A DNA stretch of 64,000 nt, from the NCBI GenBank assembly GCA_964487545.1, contig CAZARI010000008.1:44300-108299 (forward strand), given 5' to 3'. The stretch is from SKUL01 sp964487545. Its GTDB lineage: Bacteria > Bacteroidota > Bacteroidia > Flavobacteriales_D > SKUL01. How positions within the stretch are numbered: the first letter of the stretch is position 1; the number at the start of each line of letters is the position of its first letter. Both the position numbers and the translations under genes were made by a program. The notes below the pieces were generated by a model. The model saw nothing but the letters and a program-made list of their open reading frames with translations, was not told the DNA's origin and did not search any database. Shown in pieces: positions 34,286 through 43,216 of the stretch.

Positions 34286-35418
34286 TGGAGTGGTTCAAAT
34301 TTATATTTCTGGAGCCGTTCTTCACCACCGGCGATTTTGAGTTTAACTTACTTAAGCTGCTATTGCTGATTGCCGTTGTGGTGCTCACTACCAAAACGCT
34401 GTCTTTTTACCGCCAATTCATCGACCGGCAATTTCACAAGAATGAGCGACCCGAGGATGAACGAGCGCGTTTTCTCAGGCAATACGGCACCTACCTGATT
34501 GTTACGCTATCGGCGCTGGTCGTTTTTGCCGGCCTTGGATTATGGAATCTTATTGAAGCTTTTATGGGCTTTACCTTTTACGAAAGCCGTGAAACCAAAT
34601 TTAAATTTTCGGTCGGGAACATTTTCATCATCCTGCTCATTTTCCTTATTGCTGGTTTTATATCGCGCATGACGCGGATTGTAATCAGAAAAAACTTTTC
34701 AAGCCGCGCCTGGATCGACCAGGGTAAAGAGTTTACCATTCGGAAACTACTCACCTATTTCATTTATCTGGTTGCTTTTCTGGTGGCCATTGAATCGATC
34801 GGGGCCGATTTATCGTCGCTGCTGATTGCTTCTGCAGCACTATTGGTGGGGGTTGGTATTGGTTTGCAGCACATTTTTAGCGACTTGGTTTCTGGCTTCA
34901 TTTTGCTGTTTGAGGGGACTTTTAAAGTGGGCGACATCATTGAGTATAACACACTTGTAGCGCGCGTGGACCGAATTGATATCCGCACCTCCAAAGTGGT
35001 GACCCGCGACGGTAAGTACATCATTATTCCCAATTCGCTGCTCACCAAAGACAATATCATCAACTGGAGTCACAGCACCGACATTACCCGTTTTCAAATT
35101 AAAGTGCGAGTGGCATACGGAAGTGATACGCAAAAAGTACGGCAAATTCTACATCAGGTAGCTGAAAGTCACCCCGAGGTTTCAAACAAAAGACCCATCA
35201 TTGTGCGCTTTGCCGATTTCGCTGACTTCGGCTTGCAGTTTGAACTTTTCTTTTGGGCCGCCCAAACCTGGACCATTGAAACCATTATGAGCGATATTCG
35301 CTTTGAAATTGATCGGGTTTTCAGAGAAGAAGGCATTCAAACGCCCATTAATCAACACGACATATACCTGCATCAACCCACCAAAGGATATGGCACCCCC
35401 CCGGCAACAACCGACTAA
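34282..35418 (+). CDS. MscS-family mechanosensitive ion channel
   Basis: The 378-residue membrane protein has about four transmembrane helices, with the pore-lining region around A-A-L-L-V-G-V-G-I-G-L-Q-H-I-F (roughly residue 190) and the cytoplasmic beta domain F-K-V-G-D-I-I-E-Y then V-V-T-R-D-G-K-Y-I-I-I-P-N-S, both diagnostic of MscS channels. Such channels open on membrane tension and release solutes on hypo-osmotic shock. The Ala-Gly pore helix is intact. The start ATGA overlaps the dnaG stop. Length is somewhat longer than E. coli MscS (286) because of an extended N-terminal helix. It is the last gene of the rightward ispB-MORN-dnaG unit. Confidence 0.93.
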   Translation: MMEWFKFIFLEPFFTTGDFEFNLLKLLLLIAVVVLTTKTLSFYRQFIDRQFHKNERPEDERARFLRQYGTYLIVTLSALVVFAGLGLWNLIEAFMGFTFYESRETKFKFSVGNIFIILLIFLIAGFISRMTRIVIRKNFSSRAWIDQGKEFTIRKLLTYFIYLVAFLVAIESIGADLSSLLIASAALLVGVGIGLQHIFSDLVSGFILLFEGTFKVGDIIEYNTLVARVDRIDIRTSKVVTRDGKYIIIPNSLLTKDNIINWSHSTDITRFQIKVRVAYGSDTQKVRQILHQVAESHPEVSNKRPIIVRFADFADFGLQFELFFWAAQTWTIETIMSDIRFEIDRVFREEGIQTPINQHDIYLHQPTKGYGTPPATTD

Positions 35419-35452
35419 TAAACCGCAGGCTTTCAGCTAAAACAATTTCAGT

Positions 35453-35508
35453 AAAAAAAGCAGCTGTGAAACAACAAAACGCTACGGTTCTGCTTACCAC
35501 AGCTGCTT
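35453..35508 (-). terminator. Terminator after the 168-residue gene
   Basis: An 11-base perfect inverted repeat (AAGCAGCTGTG / CACAGCTGCTT) encloses a 29-base loop; on the minus strand it runs directly into seven Ts. It lies 25 bases past the stop of the leftward gene at 35533. The long loop is unusual for a rho-independent terminator. Confidence 0.65.
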
Positions 35509-35532
35509 CGTTTCTACCTCTCCGCGGCTACA

Positions 35533-36039
35533 TCACTTGCCCGGATTTTTATCCTTAGCAATCAGGTTGTTTATTTTTTGTTGCCACTCTTCACCGATTC
35601 TGGGCTGATCACTCAGGCTCGGGTCGGTATCGGCGTCATATAATTTCATTCTCGCCACAACATCTTTGGATTGCTTGCTTTCGAACTGCAGCCAGATGCG
35701 ATCAATTACGCGAATCGAATCACCGCCATCCTTTACGGTATGGCCCTCTGTTGAAACCCTGCAATTGGAAACTTCTGCCAGATCCTGCTTCATATACGGC
35801 GATTCCTGGTTATAGGTATTGGCATAAAACACCATTTTTCCATCCACGTCAGTGGCAAGAAAATAACTGTCGGTTAAAACCGTGACTTCCGCAAGCTCCT
35901 TTCCCGAGCTTTTGGCAAATTCATGAAATGCGGTGAGTACTTTTTTCTTTTTCCTTTTTCCCGATTGTACAAGAAAGTAAACGGGAGCCATGAACACGAC
36001 CAGCATGCCCAGACCCATTAGAACGGTATCCAGATCCAT
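35533..36039 (-). CDS. Membrane-anchored protein of unknown function
   Basis: The 168-residue protein has an N-terminal membrane helix (about residues 5-26, M-G-L-G-M-L-V-V-F-M-A-P-V-Y-F) followed by a very basic stretch G-K-R-K-K-K-K, so the rest is predicted cytoplasmic. The soluble part, from about residue 50, has V-L-T-D-S-Y-F-L-A-T-D-V-D-G-K-M-V-F-Y and R-V-I-D-R-I-W-L-Q-F, resembling a small PH-like or beta-barrel fold, but no family is recognised. It is a single leftward gene with a strong terminator downstream and the 119-residue ORF upstream. Confidence 0.7.
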   Translation of the reverse strand: MDLDTVLMGLGMLVVFMAPVYFLVQSGKRKKKKVLTAFHEFAKSSGKELAEVTVLTDSYFLATDVDGKMVFYANTYNQESPYMKQDLAEVSNCRVSTEGHTVKDGGDSIRVIDRIWLQFESKQSKDVVARMKLYDADTDPSLSDQPRIGEEWQQKINNLIAKDKNPGK

Positions 36040-36108
36040 TTTTTAAATAATAAAGTAAATAAGTGATTGAATTAACCAGCTTTAGCCAGTTTTAAAAAAA
36101 TCAATGAC

Positions 36109-36468
36109 TTACCAGAAAAAATGAAATGGATAAAGCGCGGTTCTGATATTAAGCGCGGGGACAATTAATCCTGAAATTAAAAGGTGAGCCTCTACCGCTG
36201 CACCAATTACCAATTCACGTGCTGTATGACCGGTAACCACCGTTTTGTACAACTGATAAATTTTCCCTCCCCCAGAATGAGAAGAACTGAACCGTTCAGT
36301 TGCGATGGGAGAAGGAGGTTTGTGGGTGAGGATAAAACTGCCAGGATGACTGTTCTGTAGCACCGCTCCATCCCTATCTACAACCAGCTCTGTGCGCGGG
36401 GCGATATCACCTGCAAAGAATAAAATCAGTGCGGTGAGAATTGCCGATATTTTCAAGGTGCGCTTCAC
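36109..36468 (-). CDS. Possible small exported protein, uncertain
   Basis: A 119-codon frame starts with GTG at 36468. Its product begins M-K-R-T-L-K-I-S-A-I-L-T-A-L-I-L-F-F-A, which looks like a signal peptide, and it includes a Ser-His-Gly stretch S-S-S-H-S-G-G-G. No family is recognised. The only -7 type box upstream (TAATTTTG at 36473-36480) ends 5 bases before the start codon, which would make the mRNA nearly leaderless, or mean that the start is wrong. No better start is available. The neighbour on the same strand, 69 bases downstream, is the 168-residue membrane protein. I hold this as a low-to-medium confidence gene. Confidence 0.45.
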   Translation of the reverse strand: MKRTLKISAILTALILFFAGDIAPRTELVVDRDGAVLQNSHPGSFILTHKPPSPIATERFSSSHSGGGKIYQLYKTVVTGHTARELVIGAAVEAHLLISGLIVPALNIRTALYPFHFFW

Positions 36469-36653
36469 ACCACAAAATTAAGCAACAAATCGACACTTGA
36501 TTCGCTTAAGCGTTTGGTCTCAGCAACTGGCTCAAAAGTTGATTTCTGCGCCATGTACTTTTTATACCGTAGCGATCGTTTTAACATTCCACTGGTTGAA
36601 AGTACACAGCAACATTCAAAAAACGGACTTTTTACTTGTCATCTTTGTTGGTA

Positions 36654-39281
36654 ATGGCCAAAAAAATCAAACGCATATTGCTCTGGTTTGCTGCCGCTAT
36701 ATTCTTGCTGCTTGCGGTAGGCATCACGCTCGGTTTTCTCTACGAAGATGAGGTGAAGCAGCAAATTGTCCATGAGGTAAATCACGGTTTGAACACCGAA
36801 ATATCGGTCGATGAGATTTCCTTTACTGTGCTGAAAAAATTTCCGAACGCAGCATTGCATTTTCACAACCTGATGGCACTCGACGCCATTGAAACCACCG
36901 CGCCAAAAGACACGCTGCTCTATGCCCAAGACCTGTTTTTGGAGTTTAATCTGCTCGATATTTTCACCCGAAATTACACCATCCGCAAGGTGGAGGTGAG
37001 CCATGCTGTTTTAAGACTAAAGGTGGATGATTCGGGCAAAGACAATTTTCATTTTTGGAAAGCAGCATCAGATACCTCAACCGCCAAAGTAGCCTTTAAG
37101 CTGGCGGAAGTGGGTTTTCGCCATGTTGATTTTTCGTACCGGAATGTGCAAAACGGATTTCATCTCAACACGCAAATCGACCGGCTTAATTTGAGCGGAA
37201 ACTTTCAGGAGGCCGTGTTCGACTTGGACGCCAGCAGTAGGTTGTTAGTGCAAACCTTACAGATTGGCGACACCGAATACCTGCGTAACCAATACACTGA
37301 GTTGGCTGTAATTACACGCATCGACACCCGAAACAAGCGCTACGAAGTGGAAGATGGCGCCGTGGATTTCGATGGGATGGAGTTCCGACTCAGTGGATAT
37401 TTTCAGGAGGGTGAAGACCAGTATCTGGTGCTTGATCTCAACGGTGATCGGCTCGATATTCCAGAAATTCTCTCCTTTATTCCGAAAAAATTTACCACAC
37501 GATTTGACGGCTACGACCCGCGCGGACTCATGACTTTCGGGCTTCATCTGGAAGGAAACCCCAGTGCAACCCAGCAAACGATGGCACTCACAGCAGAGTT
37601 CAACGTGGCCAATGCGGGTGTAAAGCACCTCAAAAGCGGATTGAGCTTTAAAGATTTTTCGGCAACGGGAAGATTCCAAAACAACGGCAACCAACCCGAT
37701 CATATTGAGCTCGATCAGTTTCGTTTTAAACTCAAAGATGGCTTTATTGCTGGCAATGGCTCGATAACCGATTTTTCTCGTCCGCTGATTCACTTCGAGC
37801 TAAAAGGAGAGGCACAACTATCCGATTTGCAGGAAATTCTAGAAATCAAAACCATCGAGAATATTTCGGGTGGCATAACCCTGGAATGCCGTTTTAGCGG
37901 AGTCGTTTCCAACCCAGATGCACTGAGTGTAAAAGACCTTCAAAAAGCGGAAATTTCTGGAAAGCTGGCTTTTTCCAACACCACATTTAAAATTCGCAAT
38001 CACGATCAAAAATACCACCAGATCAGCGGAGCGTTTCACCTTAATGGCAACGATGCCGCTGTGAAAAAACTTCGCGGAAACATTCACACTTCAGACATTG
38101 CGCTGGACGGAGTCTTTATCAACTTCGTTCCCTTTGTGCTGATCGAAAACGAACGCATGACCATTCAGGCCAGTTTGCATTCGAATTACATCAACTTGGC
38201 AGAGCTGCTTGCCACAGATGCCGCTGCCCCGCGCGATTCTAGCTTTAACTTTCAACTGCCGCCATATGTCGATATAAATGTGAACTCCAGCATTGATCAA
38301 CTCGTTTTCCGAACCTTTACCGCAACAGATATCAATGGGCAAGTGCGCATTAATCAATCGGGCATCACTGCGCAACCGCTCACATTCCATACCAGCCAGG
38401 GTCAGTTTCAGTCGGAAATGACCGTTAAACCATCCGGTCCACAGCAATTTATGATCGAGTCGAACACCAAAATCAGCCACATTGATATTCAACAACTGTT
38501 TACCGAATTTGGCAATTTTGGTCAGGACTTTATCACCGACAATCACCTGCGTGGAACGGCCAATGCCGATGTCGTGTTTCGCACACAGATCAACAACGAG
38601 CTGAAAATTGCAGAAAAAAGCATCTACAGTTTGATCGATATCGATATCACCAATGGCCAACTGATTGGGCTGAATTCGCTGGCCGAGATTGCAGACTACA
38701 TTCGCCAAAACAAGCTGCTCAACCCGCTGGTTAAAACCAACGAACTCAAAAGCAAATTGCAGCATGTGGAGTTTGCCCGGCTCAACAATCAAATTGAGAT
38801 AAAAAACGGGCAGGTGCTCATTCCTGAGATGCAGCTCGAATCGTCGGCCATGAATCTTACCGTTTCTGGAAATCACGCTTTTAACAGCATAGTCGATTAC
38901 CGCATTCGATTCAGACTCACCGAACTACTCACCAATCCTACCCATACCGAATTTGGCGACATTAAAGACGACGGTTCGGGCGGATCATTTTTTTTACGGA
39001 TGAACGGCCCGCTCAACAACCTCTCATTTACATACGACCGCAATGCAGCCCGCGAGCAGCGCAGAAACTATTTTCAACAGGAAAAAGAAACCCTCAAAGA
39101 TTTGATTCGCGACGAATTTGGCTTTGGCAAAAATAAAAACGAATCGCGGAAAGCGCCCGCCTCGCCCGAGCCCAAAAAGACCGATGAACCCGTGATCGAA
39201 GTCACCACTCCATCGGACGAATCCGACAAAAAGAAAGAAAAAAACTTTTGGGACGCGCTCGAAGATGACGACGATTTTTAA
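36654..39281 (+). CDS. AsmA-family envelope protein
   Basis: From the ATG at 36654 (not the TTG at 36636) the protein has 875 residues with one N-terminal membrane helix at about 7-27 (L-L-W-F-A-A-A-I-F-L-L-L). A long repetitive beta region follows, and the AsmA-like C-terminal domain lies around residues 560-800, with N-L-T-V-S-G-N-H-A-F and Y-R-I-R-F-R-L-T-E. The tail after about residue 830 is highly charged (K-K-K-E-K-N then D-D-D-D-F). AsmA-like proteins are inner-membrane-anchored periplasmic proteins of the bridge-like lipid transfer group; E. coli AsmA, TamB and YhdP move phospholipid to the outer membrane. Which role this one has is not known. It stands alone. Confidence 0.88.
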   Translation: MAKKIKRILLWFAAAIFLLLAVGITLGFLYEDEVKQQIVHEVNHGLNTEISVDEISFTVLKKFPNAALHFHNLMALDAIETTAPKDTLLYAQDLFLEFNLLDIFTRNYTIRKVEVSHAVLRLKVDDSGKDNFHFWKAASDTSTAKVAFKLAEVGFRHVDFSYRNVQNGFHLNTQIDRLNLSGNFQEAVFDLDASSRLLVQTLQIGDTEYLRNQYTELAVITRIDTRNKRYEVEDGAVDFDGMEFRLSGYFQEGEDQYLVLDLNGDRLDIPEILSFIPKKFTTRFDGYDPRGLMTFGLHLEGNPSATQQTMALTAEFNVANAGVKHLKSGLSFKDFSATGRFQNNGNQPDHIELDQFRFKLKDGFIAGNGSITDFSRPLIHFELKGEAQLSDLQEILEIKTIENISGGITLECRFSGVVSNPDALSVKDLQKAEISGKLAFSNTTFKIRNHDQKYHQISGAFHLNGNDAAVKKLRGNIHTSDIALDGVFINFVPFVLIENERMTIQASLHSNYINLAELLATDAAAPRDSSFNFQLPPYVDINVNSSIDQLVFRTFTATDINGQVRINQSGITAQPLTFHTSQGQFQSEMTVKPSGPQQFMIESNTKISHIDIQQLFTEFGNFGQDFITDNHLRGTANADVVFRTQINNELKIAEKSIYSLIDIDITNGQLIGLNSLAEIADYIRQNKLLNPLVKTNELKSKLQHVEFARLNNQIEIKNGQVLIPEMQLESSAMNLTVSGNHAFNSIVDYRIRFRLTELLTNPTHTEFGDIKDDGSGGSFFLRMNGPLNNLSFTYDRNAAREQRRNYFQQEKETLKDLIRDEFGFGKNKNESRKAPASPEPKKTDEPVIEVTTPSDESDKKKEKNFWDALEDDDDF

Positions 39282-39355
39282 TATTTACCGCTCAACCTGC
39301 GGCCGTTATAGTTGAAAAGCGCGCAAAACTGCCTGAATGGCCCACCCATCACAAT

Positions 39356-39363
39356 TACATTTG
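39356..39363 (+). promoter_or_regulatory. Candidate -7 promoter box for the histidine kinase operon
   Basis: TACATTTG matches TAnnTTTG and lies 97 bases before the kinase ATG. No -33 partner is evident, and the leader would be about 90 bases. Confidence 0.4.
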
Positions 39364-39460
39364 CACCTACAGCACCACTAACTTTTCTATCTTTAAAGCC
39401 ACAATCATCGTACTCGCCTATTCGATCCAACCACTACCCAACGCTTAGAAGCCGCATTTT

Positions 39461-40963
39461 ATGAGTCTTTATTCGCAAAAGCAGCGATGGAAGCTGATAT
39501 TGCTAAGCATGGCCGTGGTGATCGTGGCCATGTCACTTTGGTATTCCAACATGATTGTGAGCAACGTCCGCAAGGATGAGCGCGATAAAATTGAGCTGTG
39601 GTCGCAAGCCATTGAACAGCGCGCCGTTTTGGTGAATTACACCAACCAACTGTTCAACAACCTTCGCAACGAAGAGCGCAAGAAGATGGACACCTGGGCC
39701 AAAGCCACCGCTCGGATTATCAACGTGACAGGAAATGATGAACTCACTTTTCTGGTCGACATCATTACCAAAAACACAACGATTCCGATTATTATCACCA
39801 ATGCACAAGGCGATATCGTAGATGATCACAATATCGATTACGTAGGAACCCCCGACGAAGCCCTGCTGAAAAAGGAGTTGGCGTTGATGAAGGAACAGTA
39901 CGCACCGATTGAGATTGATGTATACGACGATGTAAAACAATACCTGTACTTCCGCGACTCGCGCATCATTACCGATCTGGAAGATGTGCTCGGCGACATC
40001 ATCAACTCATTTATTGAAGAAACCGTTATCAATGCCGCATCAGTACCGGTTATTCTGACCGACTCTTCCCAAACCCATGTGCTAAATATTGGCAACATGG
40101 ACAGCCTGATTTTTTTGGACTCCACTTTATTACAGCAGAAAATTGCAACGATGGCTGCTGGCAATAATCCCATTACGGTGAATCTGGGAAACCGCCGTCA
40201 CTATATTTTTTACGAAGATTCGGTCATTCTCACGCAATTGAAATACTATCCAATTGTTCAGTTCATCATTATTGGATTGTTTTTATTCATCGCCTATCTG
40301 TTGTTTAGCACTTTCAGAAAAGCCGAGCAAAATCAGGTTTGGGTGGGCATGGCAAAGGAAACGGCGCATCAACTCGGCACACCGCTCAGTTCGCTAATGG
40401 CCTGGATTGAGTTGCTCGAAGCCAAAGGCGTGGACAACACCACCCTTACCGAAATACAAAAAGATATCGACCGGCTGGCAACAGTTACTGAGCGGTTTTC
40501 AAAAATCGGATCCAAGCCCGATCTGACATCAGAAAATGTGGAAGAAGTCATTCAACACACCATCCGCTATCTACGACCGCGGATTTCTTCGAAAGTACTG
40601 TTCGAAGTGGAAGCACCCGAAGAGATCACCACGGCGCAGATCAACGTTCCGCTGTTTAGCTGGGTCATTGAAAATCTGTGCAAAAATGCGATCGATGCCA
40701 TGAACGGCCAAGGCAACATCAAAGTAGAAATTAGCGACGAAATTCAATCGGTTTATATTGACATCACCGACACCGGAAAAGGCATTTCAAGAACGAATAT
40801 CAGTGCGGTTTTTAAACCGGGATACACCACCAAACAACGCGGCTGGGGACTTGGACTTTCGTTGTCAAAGCGGATAATTGAAAACTACCACCTCGGAAAA
40901 ATTTTCGTGAAAAAGTCGGAGGTGAAAAAAGGCACTACCTTTCGCATCGTGCTTCGAAAATAA
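39461..40963 (+). CDS. Orphan membrane sensor histidine kinase
   Basis: The 500-residue protein has a membrane helix near residues 12-30, an extracytoplasmic sensor part of about 225 residues, a second helix near 262-282 (I-I-I-G-L-F-L-F-I-A-Y-L-L), then a short linker. The dimerisation box is A-K-E-T-A-H-Q-L-G-T-P-L-S-S-L with His303 as the likely phospho-acceptor. The ATPase domain has E-N-L-C-K-N-A-I-D-A-M (N-box), D-T-G-K-G-I (G1) and G-W-G-L-G-L-S-L-S-K (G2). There is no HAMP domain and no response regulator gene adjacent, so the partner must lie elsewhere. The A-H-Q-L-G-T-P-L variant of the H-box is common in Bacteroidetes kinases. The gene ends on the base where hemW starts. Confidence 0.93.
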   Translation: MSLYSQKQRWKLILLSMAVVIVAMSLWYSNMIVSNVRKDERDKIELWSQAIEQRAVLVNYTNQLFNNLRNEERKKMDTWAKATARIINVTGNDELTFLVDIITKNTTIPIIITNAQGDIVDDHNIDYVGTPDEALLKKELALMKEQYAPIEIDVYDDVKQYLYFRDSRIITDLEDVLGDIINSFIEETVINAASVPVILTDSSQTHVLNIGNMDSLIFLDSTLLQQKIATMAAGNNPITVNLGNRRHYIFYEDSVILTQLKYYPIVQFIIIGLFLFIAYLLFSTFRKAEQNQVWVGMAKETAHQLGTPLSSLMAWIELLEAKGVDNTTLTEIQKDIDRLATVTERFSKIGSKPDLTSENVEEVIQHTIRYLRPRISSKVLFEVEAPEEITTAQINVPLFSWVIENLCKNAIDAMNGQGNIKVEISDEIQSVYIDITDTGKGISRTNISAVFKPGYTTKQRGWGLGLSLSKRIIENYHLGKIFVKKSEVKKGTTFRIVLRK

Positions 40964-42090
40964 TGGCCGGAATTTATCTGCATATCCCCTACTGTAAACA
41001 AGCTTGTACTTATTGCGACTTTCACTTTTCAACCAATGTGAAAACCAGTGCGGCCATGGTAGAAGCCATGCTGGCCGAAATGGAATTGCGAAAAGATTTT
41101 TTGACTGAAACCGAAATTCGAACCATTTATTTTGGCGGAGGCACTCCGAGCATTTTAGAAATCAGTGCCCTGTCGGCGCTCATGGATAAAATACGTTCGC
41201 TATGGAAAGTAATTCCCGAGGTGGAAATTACCCTTGAGGCCAACCCCGACGACTTGACCCTACCTACGCTACACAAACTCCAGTCTGCCGGAGTGAACCG
41301 GCTGAGCATTGGAATTCAGTCATTTTTTCAGGAGCACCTGGAGTGGATGAACCGCGGACACAATGCCTCACAAGCCGAAAACTGTATTGACCACGCTCGC
41401 GAAGCCGGATTCAGCAACTTCACCATCGATCTCATATACGGCTTTCCGCTGCTAACAGACCAGCAATGGCGCAGCAATATCAATAGGGCCATTGAACTGC
41501 AAGTGCCACATATTTCGTGCTACAGCCTAACGGTTGAATCGGGCACGGCCTTGGATAAATTCATTCGTGCAGGACGACAGGCACCTCCAGACGATAAACA
41601 ATCGGCCCGGCAGTTTCAAATGCTGATCGACATCCTGACCGCCGCTGGATATGAGCATTATGAAGTATCGAATTTTGCATTGCGGGGACATCTTTCACAA
41701 CACAATTACTCTTACTGGACCGGCAACAGCTATCTGGGAATCGGCCCTTCTGCGCACAGCTTCAATGGCCGTGAGCGCTGCTGGAATATTCGCAACAACC
41801 CATTATACATCCGGAGCATTCGCGATCATTCCTTTTCTCCCGAATGCGAAACCATCGACCAGCAAACGGCCTACAACGAGTATATTTTGACCCGCTTGAG
41901 AACCAGCAGCGGCATCAACACCAACACCATACAAAATGAATTTGGCGTGGATTTTAATGCTAAATTTAATCCACAATTGAACACATTAAACAGCGAAGGG
42001 AAAATAGAAATTAATGGTCCGCTAATAAAGCTCACCTCTGCGGGCTTTTTGTGGGCCGACGATATTGCTGCCAGATTTTTTATTATTTAA
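40963..42090 (+). CDS. hemW: HemW-like radical SAM protein (heme chaperone)
   Basis: The 375-residue radical SAM protein has the cluster motif C-K-Q-A-C-T-Y-C (Cys-x3-Cys-x2-Cys) in H-I-P-Y-C-K-Q-A-C, then Y-F-G-G-G-T-P-S, L-E-A-N-P-D-D-L and G-I-G-P-S-A-H-S. H-N-Y-S-Y-W near residue 245 is the HNxxYW motif of HemW, which distinguishes it from HemN. It is therefore more likely a heme-inserting chaperone than coproporphyrinogen oxidase. Length is usual for HemW. The ATG is the last base of the kinase stop (TAATG overlap), and the hydrolase gene starts 3 bases later, showing tight coupling in this run. Confidence 0.94.
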   Translation: MAGIYLHIPYCKQACTYCDFHFSTNVKTSAAMVEAMLAEMELRKDFLTETEIRTIYFGGGTPSILEISALSALMDKIRSLWKVIPEVEITLEANPDDLTLPTLHKLQSAGVNRLSIGIQSFFQEHLEWMNRGHNASQAENCIDHAREAGFSNFTIDLIYGFPLLTDQQWRSNINRAIELQVPHISCYSLTVESGTALDKFIRAGRQAPPDDKQSARQFQMLIDILTAAGYEHYEVSNFALRGHLSQHNYSYWTGNSYLGIGPSAHSFNGRERCWNIRNNPLYIRSIRDHSFSPECETIDQQTAYNEYILTRLRTSSGINTNTIQNEFGVDFNAKFNPQLNTLNSEGKIEINGPLIKLTSAGFLWADDIAARFFII

Positions 42091-42093
42091 ACC

Positions 42094-42867
42094 ATGATCC
42101 TTACTTTTTCAATCGGCTCGCAAATCTGGACCGCAAATCTCAGCAATGGTTTTGACCTCTCTCTCGGCGTTGCTCCCATCGGACCCAAAGCGTGGTACGT
42201 CGATGCACCACATATTGCTCCGGTAACGAACGAACAGCTTATTGGTAGTGTTGCACAAGGCGGATCAGTTAACTTCTACGATGTAACTTTTAATCCACAC
42301 GGTCATGGCACACACACCGAATGCCTGGGTCATATCACCAAAGAAAAGCAATCGGTTAATCAGCTTTTTAACCAATGGTTTTTGCCCGCCCAACTTATAT
42401 CGATAGCACCAGAAGTGCTCACTGCCGACCGATCGGAATGGGTGCGCAAAGGCGACCGCGTAATTACCGCTGAACAAATTGAGCTCGTCACCGGCACACT
42501 TCCGGTCAAGGCGCTGATAATAAGAACGACTCCTAATCATCCCCAAAAAAAACAACACAATTATTCGTCAACGAACCCGCCTTACTTGCTGCCTGAAACT
42601 ATCGACTGGCTCAATCATTTTGGCATTGAACACCTGTTGGTTGATTTACCTTCGGTTGATCGCGAAGCAGACGGTGGGCTTCTGGCCGCACACCACCGCT
42701 TTTGGAAGGTGCCCGAATCACCGCAAGCACACAAAACCATCACCGAGTTAATTTATGCCCCCGACGAAATTCCCGACGGAACCTACCTGCTAAACCTGCA
42801 AATGGCCGCTATTGAAAACGACGCATCGCCCAGCAGACCGGTCATTTTTACAGCTACACCCCAATGA
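42094..42867 (+). CDS. Cyclase-family (kynurenine formamidase-like) metal hydrolase
   Basis: The 257-residue protein has the metal-binding motif H-G-H-G-T-H-T-E-C-L-G-H-I at about residues 69-81, matching the HxGTHxD signature of the cyclase family (PF04199) with glutamate in place of aspartate. It also has L-L-V-D-L-P-S-V-D-R-E-A-D-G-G-L near residue 190 and H-H-R-F-W near 205. Family members are arylformamidases, isatin hydrolases and antibiotic cyclases; this member's substrate is unknown. There is no tryptophan catabolic gene nearby. It is 3 bases behind hemW and overlaps the next gene by 4 bases. Confidence 0.87.
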   Translation: MILTFSIGSQIWTANLSNGFDLSLGVAPIGPKAWYVDAPHIAPVTNEQLIGSVAQGGSVNFYDVTFNPHGHGTHTECLGHITKEKQSVNQLFNQWFLPAQLISIAPEVLTADRSEWVRKGDRVITAEQIELVTGTLPVKALIIRTTPNHPQKKQHNYSSTNPPYLLPETIDWLNHFGIEHLLVDLPSVDREADGGLLAAHHRFWKVPESPQAHKTITELIYAPDEIPDGTYLLNLQMAAIENDASPSRPVIFTATPQ

Positions 42868-43208
42868 ATATCGAAGACTTAAGGGCGTATTGCCTCAACC
42901 GAAAAGGAGTAAGCGAGTCATTTCCATTTGGACCAGAAACACTGGTTTTTAAGGTGATGGGAAAAATATTTTTATTGGTAGATATCGATGCTTTTGAGAG
43001 CTTTAATGTTAAGTGCGACCCTGAGCGGGCCGTAGCGCTTCGCGAACAATATTCAGGAATTATGCCCGGCTATCATATGAATAAAAAGCACTGGAACACC
43101 ATTTTAACCGACGGTACTGTTCCCGACGCATTGATAAAAGAACTGATTGATCACAGTTATGCGCTGGTGTTTGCAGGCTTGTCGAAATCTGTCAGGGATT
43201 CTATATAA
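42864..43208 (+). CDS. MmcQ/YjbR family protein
   Basis: The 114-residue protein begins M-N-I-E-D-L-R-A-Y-C-L-N-R-K-G-V and has E-S-F-P-F-G-P-E-T-L-V-F-K-V-M-G-K-I-F, F-N-V-K-C-D-P and G-Y-H-M-N-K-K-H-W-N-T-I, all family hallmarks of the CyaY-like fold MmcQ/YjbR proteins. These were proposed to bind DNA; the role is not established. Start overlaps the cyclase-family stop by 4 bases, and the DUF502 gene starts 8 bases later. Length is exactly as expected. Confidence 0.93.
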   Translation: MNIEDLRAYCLNRKGVSESFPFGPETLVFKVMGKIFLLVDIDAFESFNVKCDPERAVALREQYSGIMPGYHMNKKHWNTILTDGTVPDALIKELIDHSYALVFAGLSKSVRDSI

Positions 43209-43216
43209 ATTGACGC

